A stretch of 64,000 nucleotides of DNA from JACCZX01 sp963807155 (GTDB lineage Bacteria > Pseudomonadota > Gammaproteobacteria > Burkholderiales > Burkholderiaceae_F): NCBI GenBank assembly GCA_963807155.1, contig CAWEAZ010000040.1, positions 37,712-101,711 of the forward strand. The letters are read 5' to 3'. The position numbers and the translations under genes were made by a program. Positions 36,663-45,596 of the stretch are shown piece after piece. The notes beneath the pieces are model-generated. The model did no database searches. It was not told the DNA's origin and saw only the letters and a list, made by a program, of their open reading frames with translations. Numbering within the stretch: the first letter of the stretch is position 1; every line of letters starts with the position of its first letter.

Positions 36663-38649
36663 GACGCCGTACACCGTAGAACAACACATCGCGCTGAAGC
36701 GCGTGTCGGCCATCGCAGCGTCACCGGACGGTACGTGGCTGGCCGTAGCGGTCCAGCGCCTCGATCGAGACGGCGTCAAGTACGTATCCGACATCTGGAA
36801 GGTGCCTACGGACGGCAGCGATGCAACCCAACTGACACGCGGCGACAGCAAAGATGCGGCACTGTGTTTCCGGCGCGACGGTGCACTCGGATTTCTGTCG
36901 AATCGCCAACCGAATGAGGTCAAGCCGGACGATGACGCTGACAAGCGCATGCAGGTCTGGCTGTTGCCGGCCGCGGGCGGCGAAGCTCTGCAGTTGACCG
37001 ACGAACCGCTCGGCATCGACGAGTTCAAGTTCGCGAAGAAGGCTGATCGTTTGATCGTGCTGGCTTCGGTGCTGGATGGCGTCGAATACGACAAGCAACG
37101 CGAAACCGCGAAGGACCGTGAGAAGAAAGGTTCAAGTGCGCGGCACTTTCGCAGTCAGCCGGTGCGTCATTGGGACCACTGGCTGCACGAGAACGACAAC
37201 ATGGCGAACACGCACGTGATTGCGTACTCGTCCGATGGAAAAGCCCGCACCGATCTAACACCCGATGCACGGCGCGAGATGTCGGTCGAACCCGGATTCG
37301 ACGTTTCGCCCGATGGGCGGCAAGTTGCGGTGACGTGGCAAAGCACAGGAGACGATCGCGAAACCGACACCGCAATTGCGCTGATCGATGTCGAGTCCAA
37401 GAGCATGCGCATCGTCGGCGCAGCGACCAACAGCAACACCGAATCACCGCTGTTTGCGCCTGACGGCAAGACGCTCGCTGTAATTCGCATGACGCGCTCG
37501 CCGACCGTCGTGTTCCGCCCAACGCTCACGCTGGTCGATGTCGCCACTGGCTCGCTGCGTGAAGTTGCCAAAGACTTCGACGCATGGCCGCATATCGGCG
37601 ATTGGTCCGAAGATGGCAAGCGTTTGATCGTCGGTGCCGACGTCGCGGGCCATGTGCCGGTCTATGCGATTGACGTCGCTACCGGCAAGACCGAGCGGAT
37701 TACCGCGGAGCGCGAGGGCGGCGCCCACAGCGAGCTGAAAGTTCTTCCCGATGGCCGTATCGCCGGTATCCGCTCGACGTTTCTTGAACCACCCGAAGCA
37801 TTCGTCGTAGCGCCGAAGCCCAATTCCCCGCCGCAGACGCTTGCGCGGCTATCGGGGTTTGAATATCCGGATTGGGCCGAGGTCGAAAACCGCACCGCGA
37901 AATCGACCGATGGCGTCAATGTGCAGTACTTCGTCGTGAAGCCGAAGAACGCGCAGGGCCGGCTGCCGACGTTGCTCTGGATTCACGGCGGTCCGATCGG
38001 CATGACCGCCGATGCGTGGCATTGGCGCTGGAATCCGATGCTCGCGGTCGCACAGGGTTACGCCGTTGTGCAGCCGAATCCGCGCGGCTCGACGGGCTTT
38101 GGCCAGCCGTTCGTGCAAGGCATCTGGGGCAACGTGTGGGGCGACCAGTGCTACAAGGATCTAATGGCGGTGACCGATGCAGTCGCCGCCCGCCCCGACG
38201 TCGATCCGAACCGCATGATGGCGATGGGTGGCAGCTTCGGCGGCTACATGACCAACTGGATCGGCACCCAAACGCAGCGCTTCAAGTGTTTGATCACGCA
38301 CGCGTGCGTGACCACGATGGCGCAATTCACAGGCACGACGGATCACCCCGCGTGGTGGTACCTGGAAATGGGCGGCGAAGATCCGTACGCCGATCCTTCC
38401 GCATACGATCGCTATGCGCCGATCCGCCATATCAAGCAGTGGAAGACGCCGGCGTTGATCATTCACGGTGAAAAAGACTACCGCTGCCCGATCGGCGAGG
38501 GGCTGAACCTGTTCGAAGCGCTTCAATACCACGCCGTGCCGTCCGAGCTGCTGGTGTTCCCCGACGAGAACCATTGGATCATGAAGCCGCGCAATATCGT
38601 CGTGTGGTACGACACGGTGTTGAGCTTCATAAAACGCCATCTTTCGTGA
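36655..38649 (+). CDS. S9 family peptidase (prolyl oligopeptidase/acyl-aminoacyl type)
   Basis: 664 residues: an N-terminal beta-propeller (about residues 10-400, with repeated SPDG-type blades) and a C-terminal alpha/beta-hydrolase. Catalytic Ser is in GGSFGGYM, Asp in HGEKDYRCP and His in DENHWI. It has no signal peptide, so it is probably a cytoplasmic oligopeptidase. ATG 36655 overlaps the purD end by eight bases, so it is transcribed with purD. It splits the purD-hemF pair that is usually adjacent in Burkholderiales. Confidence 0.92.
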   Translation: MAETPYTVEQHIALKRVSAIAASPDGTWLAVAVQRLDRDGVKYVSDIWKVPTDGSDATQLTRGDSKDAALCFRRDGALGFLSNRQPNEVKPDDDADKRMQVWLLPAAGGEALQLTDEPLGIDEFKFAKKADRLIVLASVLDGVEYDKQRETAKDREKKGSSARHFRSQPVRHWDHWLHENDNMANTHVIAYSSDGKARTDLTPDARREMSVEPGFDVSPDGRQVAVTWQSTGDDRETDTAIALIDVESKSMRIVGAATNSNTESPLFAPDGKTLAVIRMTRSPTVVFRPTLTLVDVATGSLREVAKDFDAWPHIGDWSEDGKRLIVGADVAGHVPVYAIDVATGKTERITAEREGGAHSELKVLPDGRIAGIRSTFLEPPEAFVVAPKPNSPPQTLARLSGFEYPDWAEVENRTAKSTDGVNVQYFVVKPKNAQGRLPTLLWIHGGPIGMTADAWHWRWNPMLAVAQGYAVVQPNPRGSTGFGQPFVQGIWGNVWGDQCYKDLMAVTDAVAARPDVDPNRMMAMGGSFGGYMTNWIGTQTQRFKCLITHACVTTMAQFTGTTDHPAWWYLEMGGEDPYADPSAYDRYAPIRHIKQWKTPALIIHGEKDYRCPIGEGLNLFEALQYHAVPSELLVFPDENHWIMKPRNIVVWYDTVLSFIKRHLS

Positions 38650-38653
38650 GAAG

Positions 38654-38767
38654 CCGTCTCAGAAACGTTGCGAGCAGGCGCGAGGCGTGGCCGAGGAGCG
38701 GACGTGTGCGGACGTACAGCGAGCACCGCAGGCCGCGGATCGCGGCGCGCAGTAGTTTCTGAGATGG
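38654..38767. repeat. 114-bp inverted-repeat element between the S9 peptidase and hemF
   Basis: The left end CCGTCTCAGAAAC (38654-38666) and right end GTTTCTGAGATGG (38755-38767) are inverted repeats with one mismatch; ten inner bases are perfect. The interior is GC-rich and holds a direct repeat of CGGACGT with three bases between copies and further short palindromes. The ATG of hemF lies within the right arm. It has no coding content. It looks like a small mobile or interspersed palindromic element or a structured RNA. Only one copy was seen here. Confidence 0.6.
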
Positions 38768-39690
38768 GTTCTAGCGAGTTCATCGATAGTCAGTCCGTTC
38801 GCGAGTATTTGCTCGCGCTTCAGCAGCGCATCGTCGATGTGTTCGAACGACTCGATGGCAAGCCCTTCGGGCACGACGTGTGGGAAAAACCGGCCGACGC
38901 GCAATTGGGCGGAGGCGGACTGACGCGAATCATCGAAAACGGCAATCTGCTTGAGCGCGGCGGTGTCGGTTTCTCGCACGTCGTCGGCAAGTCCCTGCCG
39001 CCATCGGCCAGTGCACAGCGGCCAGAACTGGCCGGTCGACACTTCGAGGCGCTCGGTGTGTCGCTGGTGTTTCATCCGCGCAACCCGCACGTACCTACGG
39101 TGCACATGAACGTGCGATTCTTCATCGCGAAGGCGACAGGCCAGCCGGATATCTTTTGGTTCGGTGGCGGTACCGATCTGACGCCGTATTACGGATACGA
39201 GGAGGACGCGCAACACTTTCACGCGACGTGCAAGCGCGCGCTCGAACCGTTCGGCGCTGACAAATACCCGCGCTTCAAGAAGTGGTGCGACGAATATTTC
39301 TATCTAAAGCATCGAGACGAGCCACGCGGCATTGGCGGCGTGTTCTTCGATGATTTTCACGAGCCCGGCTTTGCGCAGAGCTTCGCTATGCAGCGCGCGG
39401 TCGGCGATGCGTTTCTCGATGCTTACGTGCCGATCGTCGAGCGTCGCCGTGATGTGCCCTACGGCGAGCGCGAGCGCGACTTTCAAGCGTACCGGCGCGG
39501 CCGTTACGTGGAATTCAATCTCGTATTCGATCGGGGCACATTATTCGGCCTGCAATCGGGAGGCCGCACCGAATCCATTCTGATGTCGCTGCCTCCGATC
39601 GTGCATTGGAAATACGACTGGCAGCCAGAGCCTGGCACGCCCGAAGCAAGACTGTATTCGGACTTCCTGCGTCCGCGCGAATGGGCGTAG
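38764..39690 (+). CDS. hemF: Oxygen-dependent coproporphyrinogen III oxidase
   Basis: Heme synthesis: oxidative decarboxylation of coproporphyrinogen III to protoporphyrinogen IX using oxygen. 308 residues. Family blocks GVSLVFHPRNPHVPTVHMN, WFGGGTDLTPYY and YVEFNLVFDRGTLFGLQ are intact. ATG 38764 gives the usual N-terminus (a longer open frame upstream runs through the repeat element and is not coding). The start codon is in the right arm of that element, so its ribosome site is supplied by it. It is followed after three bases by nadD. Confidence 0.96.
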   Translation: MGSSEFIDSQSVREYLLALQQRIVDVFERLDGKPFGHDVWEKPADAQLGGGGLTRIIENGNLLERGGVGFSHVVGKSLPPSASAQRPELAGRHFEALGVSLVFHPRNPHVPTVHMNVRFFIAKATGQPDIFWFGGGTDLTPYYGYEEDAQHFHATCKRALEPFGADKYPRFKKWCDEYFYLKHRDEPRGIGGVFFDDFHEPGFAQSFAMQRAVGDAFLDAYVPIVERRRDVPYGERERDFQAYRRGRYVEFNLVFDRGTLFGLQSGGRTESILMSLPPIVHWKYDWQPEPGTPEARLYSDFLRPREWA

Positions 39691-39693
39691 CGA

Positions 39694-40353
39694 ATGAACG
39701 CAACAGCGGCGCCTGTCGGACTGCTCGGAGGCAGCTTCGATCCGATTCATTACGGTCATTTGCAGCTGGCGCGGGACGCGCTAAAGCATTTGCCGCTCGA
39801 GGAGATTCGCTTCCTGCCCGCAGCGCAGCCGTGGCAGAAAGGTCCAATGACCGCTGCCGAGCACCGAGCCCGAATGGTGCAACTGGCGATCGTGGACCAT
39901 CCGAGATTGGCGCTCGATATGCGAGAAATCGAGCGCGGTGGAGTGACATACACGATCGACACGTTGCATGCGCTGCGTTCGCAGCTGCCCGACCGACCGC
40001 TCGTGTTGGTCATGGGTTCGGACCAGTTCGCACGCCTCGACAGTTGGCGTGACTGGCAACAAATTGCCGATCTGGCGCATATCGCCGTTGCGACCCGCGC
40101 TGGGGCCCGGATTCCTTTGAGCGCGAATGTGCATGCGATGCTCGGCAAGCGCCGTCAAGCACCTGCATTTCTCACCTCTGAACTCGGCGGCGGCATCGTC
40201 GAATTTGCGATGACGCCGGTCGACGCTTCCGCCACCGAGATTCGACGCTTGCTCCGCCAATCGCCATCAACCGAAAGGGCGCAGCGCCTGTCCGCGATGG
40301 TTCCTGGCACCGTGCTCGACTATATTGATTCGCATCACCTGTATCGGGATTAA
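39694..40353 (+). CDS. nadD: Nicotinate-nucleotide adenylyltransferase
   Basis: NAD synthesis: transfers AMP from ATP to nicotinate mononucleotide. 219 residues. The nucleotidyltransferase motif GGSFDPIHYGHL near the N-terminus and the C-terminal SATEIRR (ISSTxIR-type) are both present. Starts three bases after hemF and its TAA is one base before the TTG of rsfS. Part of the conserved nadD-rsfS-rlmH set. Confidence 0.95.
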   Translation: MNATAAPVGLLGGSFDPIHYGHLQLARDALKHLPLEEIRFLPAAQPWQKGPMTAAEHRARMVQLAIVDHPRLALDMREIERGGVTYTIDTLHALRSQLPDRPLVLVMGSDQFARLDSWRDWQQIADLAHIAVATRAGARIPLSANVHAMLGKRRQAPAFLTSELGGGIVEFAMTPVDASATEIRRLLRQSPSTERAQRLSAMVPGTVLDYIDSHHLYRD

Positions 40354-40354
40354 T

Positions 40355-40753
40355 TTGGATATCAGAAAACTGCAACGGCTGGTCGTTGATGCGCTCGAGG
40401 ACGTCAAGGCGCACAACATCGAGGTCTTCAATACCACCGGCTTATCGGACATGTTCGAGCGAGTCGTGATCGCCAGCGGCACATCGAACCGCCAGACGCG
40501 TGCGCTCGCCTCTTCCGTGGTTGAGAAAGTGAAGGAAGCCGGGGGCGACATTGTCAGCGTCGAGGGGGCCGACGCCGGCGAATGGGTGCTGGTCGACTGC
40601 AACGACGTGATCGTGCACATCATGCAACCGGCCTATCGCGCCTACTACAACCTGGAAGAATTATGGGGTGGCAAGCCGGTTCGGCTCAAGTCTGCCGCGG
40701 TAGCGACGAAAAAGTCCTCAGGCAAGGCGAAAAGAGCGGGCTCCGCCACGTAG
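40355..40753 (+). CDS. rsfS: Ribosomal silencing factor RsfS
   Basis: Binds ribosomal protein uL14 and blocks joining of the subunits under starvation. 132 residues with the family block NTTGLSDMFERVVIASGTSN and the C-terminal YRAYYNLEELWG. TTG 40355 is chosen because it opens the usual DIRKLQRLVVDALED and follows a GGGA stretch. The open frame further upstream is inside nadD. A Lys-rich C-terminal tail extends past the domain. Confidence 0.93.
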   Translation: MDIRKLQRLVVDALEDVKAHNIEVFNTTGLSDMFERVVIASGTSNRQTRALASSVVEKVKEAGGDIVSVEGADAGEWVLVDCNDVIVHIMQPAYRAYYNLEELWGGKPVRLKSAAVATKKSSGKAKRAGSAT

Positions 40754-40758
40754 CTGCA

Positions 40759-41230
40759 ATGAAAATCACCGTGGTTGCGGTGGGCCAACGGCAGCCGCCG
40801 TGGGCCGATGCAGCGGTCAATGAGTATCTCTCCCGTCTCCCCGCCGAGTTCAAAGTGGAGTGCAAGCTGGTTAAAGCCGAGCCCCGTAGCGGCAATGTTC
40901 CCCTCACGCGCCTGCTGAGCGCCGAGGCGGCTCGCATTCGCGCCGCGGTGCCTCGTGGCGCCTGGTTAGTTGCGCTCGACGAGCGCGGGCAAGGATTGGA
41001 CGACGCAGCACTTGGCCGATCAGCTCCAGCGCTGGCGTGACTCCGCCGACGATATTGTCTTTGCGATCGGTGGCGCTGACGGTCTCGATGGCGATCTGAA
41101 GCAAGAGGCTCGCACACTACTGCGCGTTTCAAGCATGACACTGCCGCACGCACTTGCCAGGGTGGTGCTCGCCGAGCAGCTGTATCGCGCGTCTTCGATA
41201 CTTGCAGGGCATCCGTACCACCGAGCGTAA
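40759..41230 (+). CDS. rlmH: 23S rRNA pseudouridine-1915 methyltransferase RlmH, one frameshift
   Basis: SPOUT-class enzyme that methylates N3 of pseudouridine 1915 in 23S rRNA. Starts MKITVVAVGQRQPPW. The knot motif GGADGL and C-terminal SSMTLPHALARVVLAEQLYRA are present. The frame breaks in the G run at 40987-40989, where one extra G splits ALDERG-KDWTTQ. The span 472 bp is 3n+1, so correction gives 156 residues against 155 in E. coli. Confidence 0.94.
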
Positions 41231-41237
41231 GCCTTCG

Positions 41238-41840
41238 ATGCCCGGCGCCCTTTACCTCGCATCACGCAGCCCACGGAGACGCGAGCTGCTAAAGCAAATC
41301 GGCATCAAGTTCGATCCGCTGCTGTTGCGACTCGCGAACCCGCGCGGTCCCGATGTCGATGAAGCGCAGCATGCTGGAGAGTCGTGCACCGACTATGTCG
41401 AGCGCACTGCACGCGAAAAGGCTGCCTTCGGGCTCAATGTATTGCGGATGCGATCGATGCTGTATCGGCCGGTGCTGTCGGCGGACACCATCGTCATCGT
41501 GGATGGCGCCGTTCTCGCCAAACCCGCAAACGCCGAACAGGCACGCGAGTTCATGCGCAAACTGTCGGGGCGCACGCACGAAGTCCGTACCGCCGTCGCG
41601 CTCGCCATGGAAGGTTCGTTGACCACCGCAACTTCCGTTTCGCAGGTGAGTTTGCGTGCGCTGACCAAGGACGAGATCGAGCGCTACTGCGCGACGCGCG
41701 GAGCCGTATGACAAAGCGGGCGGCTACGCCATCCAGGGGCTCGCATCGATCTTTATCGAGCGCCTGGAAGGAAGTTACTCGGGCGTGATGGGATTGCCGC
41801 TGTTTGAAACAGCGCAACTGTTTGCGCAACGCGGGACTGA
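41238..41840 (+). CDS. maf: Maf family nucleotide pyrophosphatase, frameshifted, 3' end uncertain
   Basis: Hydrolyses non-canonical or pyrimidine nucleoside triphosphates (house-cleaning role). N-terminal LASRSPRRRELL and SADTIVIV are diagnostic. The frame breaks near 41696 (one extra base before EPYDKAGGYAIQGLA). The shifted frame then runs past the expected end after MGLPLFETAQLF, into the antisense small gene. A second one-base loss near 41830 would give a stop at 41838-41840 and a 200-residue protein, the normal size; that end is inferred. Eight bases after rlmH. Confidence 0.85.
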
Positions 41841-41910
41841 AAGTGCTGTGTGTAAACGAAAACGGCTCGCCGATTCAGAGCGAGCCGTCCACCTGCCGCA
41901 GATCTACTTC

Positions 41911-42126
41911 TTACGCTTTCGCATCTTCCTTGTCCGCCAAGGCCTTGCACTGCGTGTCCTTCGTCCGCGTTTTTCATCTTGGCGTCCTTCGCGGCCGAGT
42001 CCATGTAGGTCTTGCAATCCGCTGCTGTCATCTTTTGGTCATCGCGTCCTTCTTGTCCTGCGCAGCTACGCCGGCTGCAGCGAGGCCTAGGCAGCAGGCG
42101 ATTGATACGGAAGCTAGGGTCTTCAT
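41911..42126 (-). CDS. Small exported protein, two compensating frameshifts
   Basis: Encodes a signal peptide (MKTLASVSIACCLGLAAAGVA) followed by a short Lys/Asp-rich mature part with KMTAADCKTYMDSAAKDAK and DTQCKALADKEDAKA. Two breaks are needed: a missing A in the run at 42033-42036, and an extra base near 41958. They cancel, so the span is 216 bp and the protein 71 residues. Start ATG 42126 follows GGGAGAG. I do not recognise the family; the two-Cys pattern is only loosely like phosphate-starvation small proteins. It is antisense between maf and rng. Confidence 0.5.
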
Positions 42127-42284
42127 CAGTTCTCTCCCTGGTTGTGGTTGGTTGCAGTTGGCGCCCCAACGCGAGCGCCGGGCCGGTCACATGCAGTGCA
42201 AGCATAACCTTATGCGCTGCCCTGAATTCAAGCGCGGGCAGTAGGGTTCGCCCTAGGTAGCTGCGATACCATCGACGCCCATCC

Positions 42285-43742
42285 ATGGAAGACATCCTGA
42301 TCAATATCACCCCGCAGGAAACGCGAGTCGCCGTTTTGCTCGCCGGCGTCGTGCAAGAGTTGCACATCGAGCGCAGCGCGGCGCGCGGCATCGTCGGCAA
42401 CATCTATCTGGGGAAAGTCGTGCGCGTGTTGCCCGGGATGCAATCGGCGTTTGTCGACATCGGACTTGAGCGCGCGGCGTTTTTGCATGTGGCCGATATC
42501 TGGGAGTTTCGCCAGGTCGCGCCGGAAAAGCCGTTGCCGATCGAGCGGTTGATTCACGAAGGCGAAACGCTGCTCGTGCAGGTGGTCAAGGATCCGATCG
42601 GCAGTAAAGGGGCACGCCTGTCGACGCAGGTCAGCATCGCCGGCCGCATGCTGGTCTATCTGCCGCAGGATCCGCATATCGGCATCTCGCAGCGCATCGA
42701 GAACGAGGAAGAGCGCACTCAGTTGCGCGAGATGCTGCAGCGTCTGGTACCACCCGACGAGCGCGGCGGCTACATCATTCGCACCAGCGCGGAAGACGCC
42801 ACCGAAGCAGACCTCGCTAACGACCTGGAGTACTTGCGCGTGCTCTGGCGCCGCATACAGGAGCGTCGCGCCGAAAGTGTTGCGCCAGCGGTTCTGTACC
42901 AGGAGCTATGGCTGGCGCAACGCATCCTGCGCGACGTAACGACCGAAGCCACTGCCTCCGTGCAGATCGATTCGCGAGAGAACTTCATCAAGCTGGAACA
43001 GTTTGCGCGCCAGTTCGTGCCGCGCGTCGAAGCAAAACTGAGCCACTACACCGGCGAGCGCCCGCTGTTTGATCTGCACTCGATCGACGCCGAGATCGAG
43101 CGGGCACTGGCGCGCAGGGTCGACCTAAAATCGGGCGGCTATCTGATCATGGACCAAACCGAGGCGATGACGACGGTCGACGTGAATACCGGCGGCTTTG
43201 TCGGCACGCGAAATTTCGACGACACGATCTATAAGACAAATCTCGAGGCGGCGCAGGCAATCGCGCGCCAGTTAAGGCTGCGCAACCTCGGCGGCATCAT
43301 CATCGTCGACTTCATCGACATGATGAGCGCCGAACACCAGGATGCCGTGCTGGCAGAATTCAAGAAAGCGCTCGCGCGCGACCGTACGCGCATGACGGTG
43401 AGCGGGTTCACCCAGCTTGGCCTGGTCGAAATGACGCGCAAGCGCACGCGCGAATCACTGGCGCACATCTTGTGCGAGCCATGCCCGATGTGCCAGGCGC
43501 GAGGGCAGGTGAAAACGTCGCGCACAATGTGCTTCGAGATCCTGCGCGAGATCTTGCGCGAATCGCGCCTGTTCGACGAGACACGCGAATTTCGCATACT
43601 CGCCTCGCAACAGGTGATCGACCTGTTCCTCGAGGACGAATCACAGTCGCTCGCAATGCTGTCGGACTTCATCGGCAAGCCCGTATCGATGCAGGTGGAG
43701 ACGGTGTATTCGCAGGAGCAGTACGACGTGGTCCTTATGTAG
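42285..43742 (+). CDS. rng: Ribonuclease G
   Basis: Endoribonuclease of the RNase E/G family that matures the 5' end of 16S rRNA and cuts mRNA. 485 residues. S1 domain near the N-terminus (GNIYLGKVVRVLPGMQSAF), catalytic metal site in TTVDVNTGGFVG with a later Asp in VDFIDM, and zinc-link cysteines CEPCPMC. It lacks the long C-terminal scaffold of RNase E, so rng is the right call. It is the end gene of the conserved block, and the next gene starts three bases later. Confidence 0.95.
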   Translation: MEDILINITPQETRVAVLLAGVVQELHIERSAARGIVGNIYLGKVVRVLPGMQSAFVDIGLERAAFLHVADIWEFRQVAPEKPLPIERLIHEGETLLVQVVKDPIGSKGARLSTQVSIAGRMLVYLPQDPHIGISQRIENEEERTQLREMLQRLVPPDERGGYIIRTSAEDATEADLANDLEYLRVLWRRIQERRAESVAPAVLYQELWLAQRILRDVTTEATASVQIDSRENFIKLEQFARQFVPRVEAKLSHYTGERPLFDLHSIDAEIERALARRVDLKSGGYLIMDQTEAMTTVDVNTGGFVGTRNFDDTIYKTNLEAAQAIARQLRLRNLGGIIIVDFIDMMSAEHQDAVLAEFKKALARDRTRMTVSGFTQLGLVEMTRKRTRESLAHILCEPCPMCQARGQVKTSRTMCFEILREILRESRLFDETREFRILASQQVIDLFLEDESQSLAMLSDFIGKPVSMQVETVYSQEQYDVVLM

Positions 43743-43744
43743 CG

Positions 43745-44446
43745 ATGAGCTCCAGCACGCGCGCTCTGCTGATAGTGGCGACTCTCGCCGGCGGGCTCGC
43801 CGCCGACGTGTATACGAACATTGTCGGGCAAACGATAGTCGGCCTCATCGTTTGGCTGGCGCTGTTCTCATTGCTGTCCGATGTCGACCGGGACACGCGA
43901 TTCGCATTGATGGCGTGTCTGGTGATCGCCACCGCGGGTGAGATCGTTTTGTCGCTCGGCTGGGGCCTTTACACGTACCGGCTCGACAACATTCCGTTGT
44001 TCGTACCGCCGGGCCATGTATTGATGCTGCTGCTCGGGTTTTCGCTCGCTCGCCGAATATCGGATGCCGTAGCGCTCGGAATTATCGGTTGTGCGGGTGT
44101 CTACTCGCTTGCGGCAGCTGCAGCAGGAGTCGACACGCTCGGCGCCTTGTTGTTTCTGGTGCTTGCCGTAGCATCGCTCGCGATGCCAAACCACCGGCGT
44201 CTTTATGCGAGCACGTTTGTGCTGGCGCTCGCACTTGAGGTGTACGGTACGTGGCTCGGAAATTGGAGTTGGGCGCGTGAAGTCCCCGGAATGCCGCTGG
44301 TAACAACCAACCCGCCGGGGGCGGCCGGCGCCTTTTACTGCGCTCTGGATGCACTCGTGTTGCTGGCGTCGGTCCGGATAGTGCCGCGGCTGAGTGCGTG
44401 GGTTGCGGCACTGAAAAGCGTCAAGCCAAGTCCAGGCAGCGCCTAG
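43745..44446 (+). CDS. Multi-pass membrane protein of unknown function
   Basis: 233 residues with about seven hydrophobic helices. Conserved-looking polar motifs in or near helices are TAGEIVLSLGWGLYTYR, VPPGHVLMLLLG and LEVYGTWLGNWSW; the Glu, His and Trp residues there could form a binding or catalytic site. I do not recognise the family. ATG 43745 is two bases after the rng stop, so the genes are probably co-transcribed. The stop overlaps the convergent ATP-grasp gene by four bases. Confidence 0.75.
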   Translation: MSSSTRALLIVATLAGGLAADVYTNIVGQTIVGLIVWLALFSLLSDVDRDTRFALMACLVIATAGEIVLSLGWGLYTYRLDNIPLFVPPGHVLMLLLGFSLARRISDAVALGIIGCAGVYSLAAAAAGVDTLGALLFLVLAVASLAMPNHRRLYASTFVLALALEVYGTWLGNWSWAREVPGMPLVTTNPPGAAGAFYCALDALVLLASVRIVPRLSAWVAALKSVKPSPGSA

Positions 44447-45411
44447 CCACCAACGGTGTAATGCCGCTCGTGCTCCAACGCGCTGCGGCCTTCGGTCAGC
44501 AGCTGGCCGAGATACTGCGCGATCGCGCCCATGCCGCTTTTGCCGGCCGTCTGTTCGGCTTCCGGGTTGTAGTTCGTGTTCGTGTTGACGTCGTAGACGA
44601 CGCGCTCACCGTCGGATCGCACAACAAACTCGATGCCGGCGACGCCTATCCCATTGTTCCGCAGAAAGCGCTCGTAGCGTGAAATCTGGTCCGGCGTGAT
44701 AACCCCCTCGACGATCTCGAACTTCTTGCCTCCCGGTGTCGCCGGGCAGAACGTGTCGAGCTCACACACATCCGACGGACATAGTTCGAAACCGCCGGTG
44801 GCATCGATCTTCACTAGATAGAGAAAGCGCCCGCCGACAAACTCGGCCCGAAAGATGTGTCCGGTCTCGCTGCGTATGTATTCCTGAACCAGCAGCGTGC
44901 CGTCGATCGTGTCCGGCAGCTCGCCACGCTCGGCCGCACCCACAATCTGTTCCGGCGTTTCGTACAGCCGCACGCCCAACCCCTTGCCGCTGCGATTCGG
45001 CTTGATAATCAATGGGCCCTGCGCGAACGCTGACAGCGCATCGGCAAGCGCGTGCTGGCCAACGACCGCGACGGTCTTTGGCACGGGGATGCCTTCGCGT
45101 GCAAGCCGCATGTACTGGCGCGTCTTGCTGATCTCCAGGTCCAGCGCACGGCCGTCGTTAACCACGACTCGGCCATGGCGCTCGAGCCACGCAAGAACGG
45201 TCGCGGTGAGTTCCGCCGAGTAGCGGTGATCGCGCGTGTGTGACGACGCGCTCATCCGGTTATAGAAGACGCCGTGCGGAGGCAGGCCGCTCAGGTCAAC
45301 AGCCCATTGGTCCAGATACCACTCAGCGTACGGCAGGTTGCGCTCCGCAAATGCTTTGCGCAGCGGAATGACCCAGTCGTTGTTTTCGTGAAGGACGTAA
45401 ATCTTTGCCAT
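44443..45411 (-). CDS. ATP-grasp ligase, RimK-like
   Basis: 322-residue ATP-grasp enzyme related to RimK-type ligases, which join an amino acid (often glutamate) to a protein or small molecule. The ATP-binding loop GPLIIKPNRSGKGLGV and metal-binding YDVNTNTNYN are present, with ISKTRQYMRLA and VPKTVAVV upstream as in RimK. ATG 45411 opens MAKIYVLHENNDW. Longer open frame upstream is unsupported. Acceptor unknown; the convergent membrane protein gives no clue. Confidence 0.82.
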   Translation of the reverse strand: MAKIYVLHENNDWVIPLRKAFAERNLPYAEWYLDQWAVDLSGLPPHGVFYNRMSASSHTRDHRYSAELTATVLAWLERHGRVVVNDGRALDLEISKTRQYMRLAREGIPVPKTVAVVGQHALADALSAFAQGPLIIKPNRSGKGLGVRLYETPEQIVGAAERGELPDTIDGTLLVQEYIRSETGHIFRAEFVGGRFLYLVKIDATGGFELCPSDVCELDTFCPATPGGKKFEIVEGVITPDQISRYERFLRNNGIGVAGIEFVVRSDGERVVYDVNTNTNYNPEAEQTAGKSGMGAIAQYLGQLLTEGRSALEHERHYTVGG

Positions 45412-45596
45412 GCCAGCCTCGGCTAGACGATGACCCAGTATGTCTGCTGGCTCGCACCGGCGACAGAACAATCCCATATTTGGTTAGACGTGTGCCGCAT
45501 GAAGTCGCAAGTGTGCTTTTGGCGTTATGCCGCGTGCGCATGCACACACATTGGGCTAATGTTGCCGACAAAGCACTGCCAACAACGGAGGTACAA

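Noticed and set aside
38668..38763. N-terminal extension of hemF through the palindromic element
   Set aside because: Encodes Arg/Gly-rich sequence unlike HemF; the family N-terminus starts at ATG 38764.
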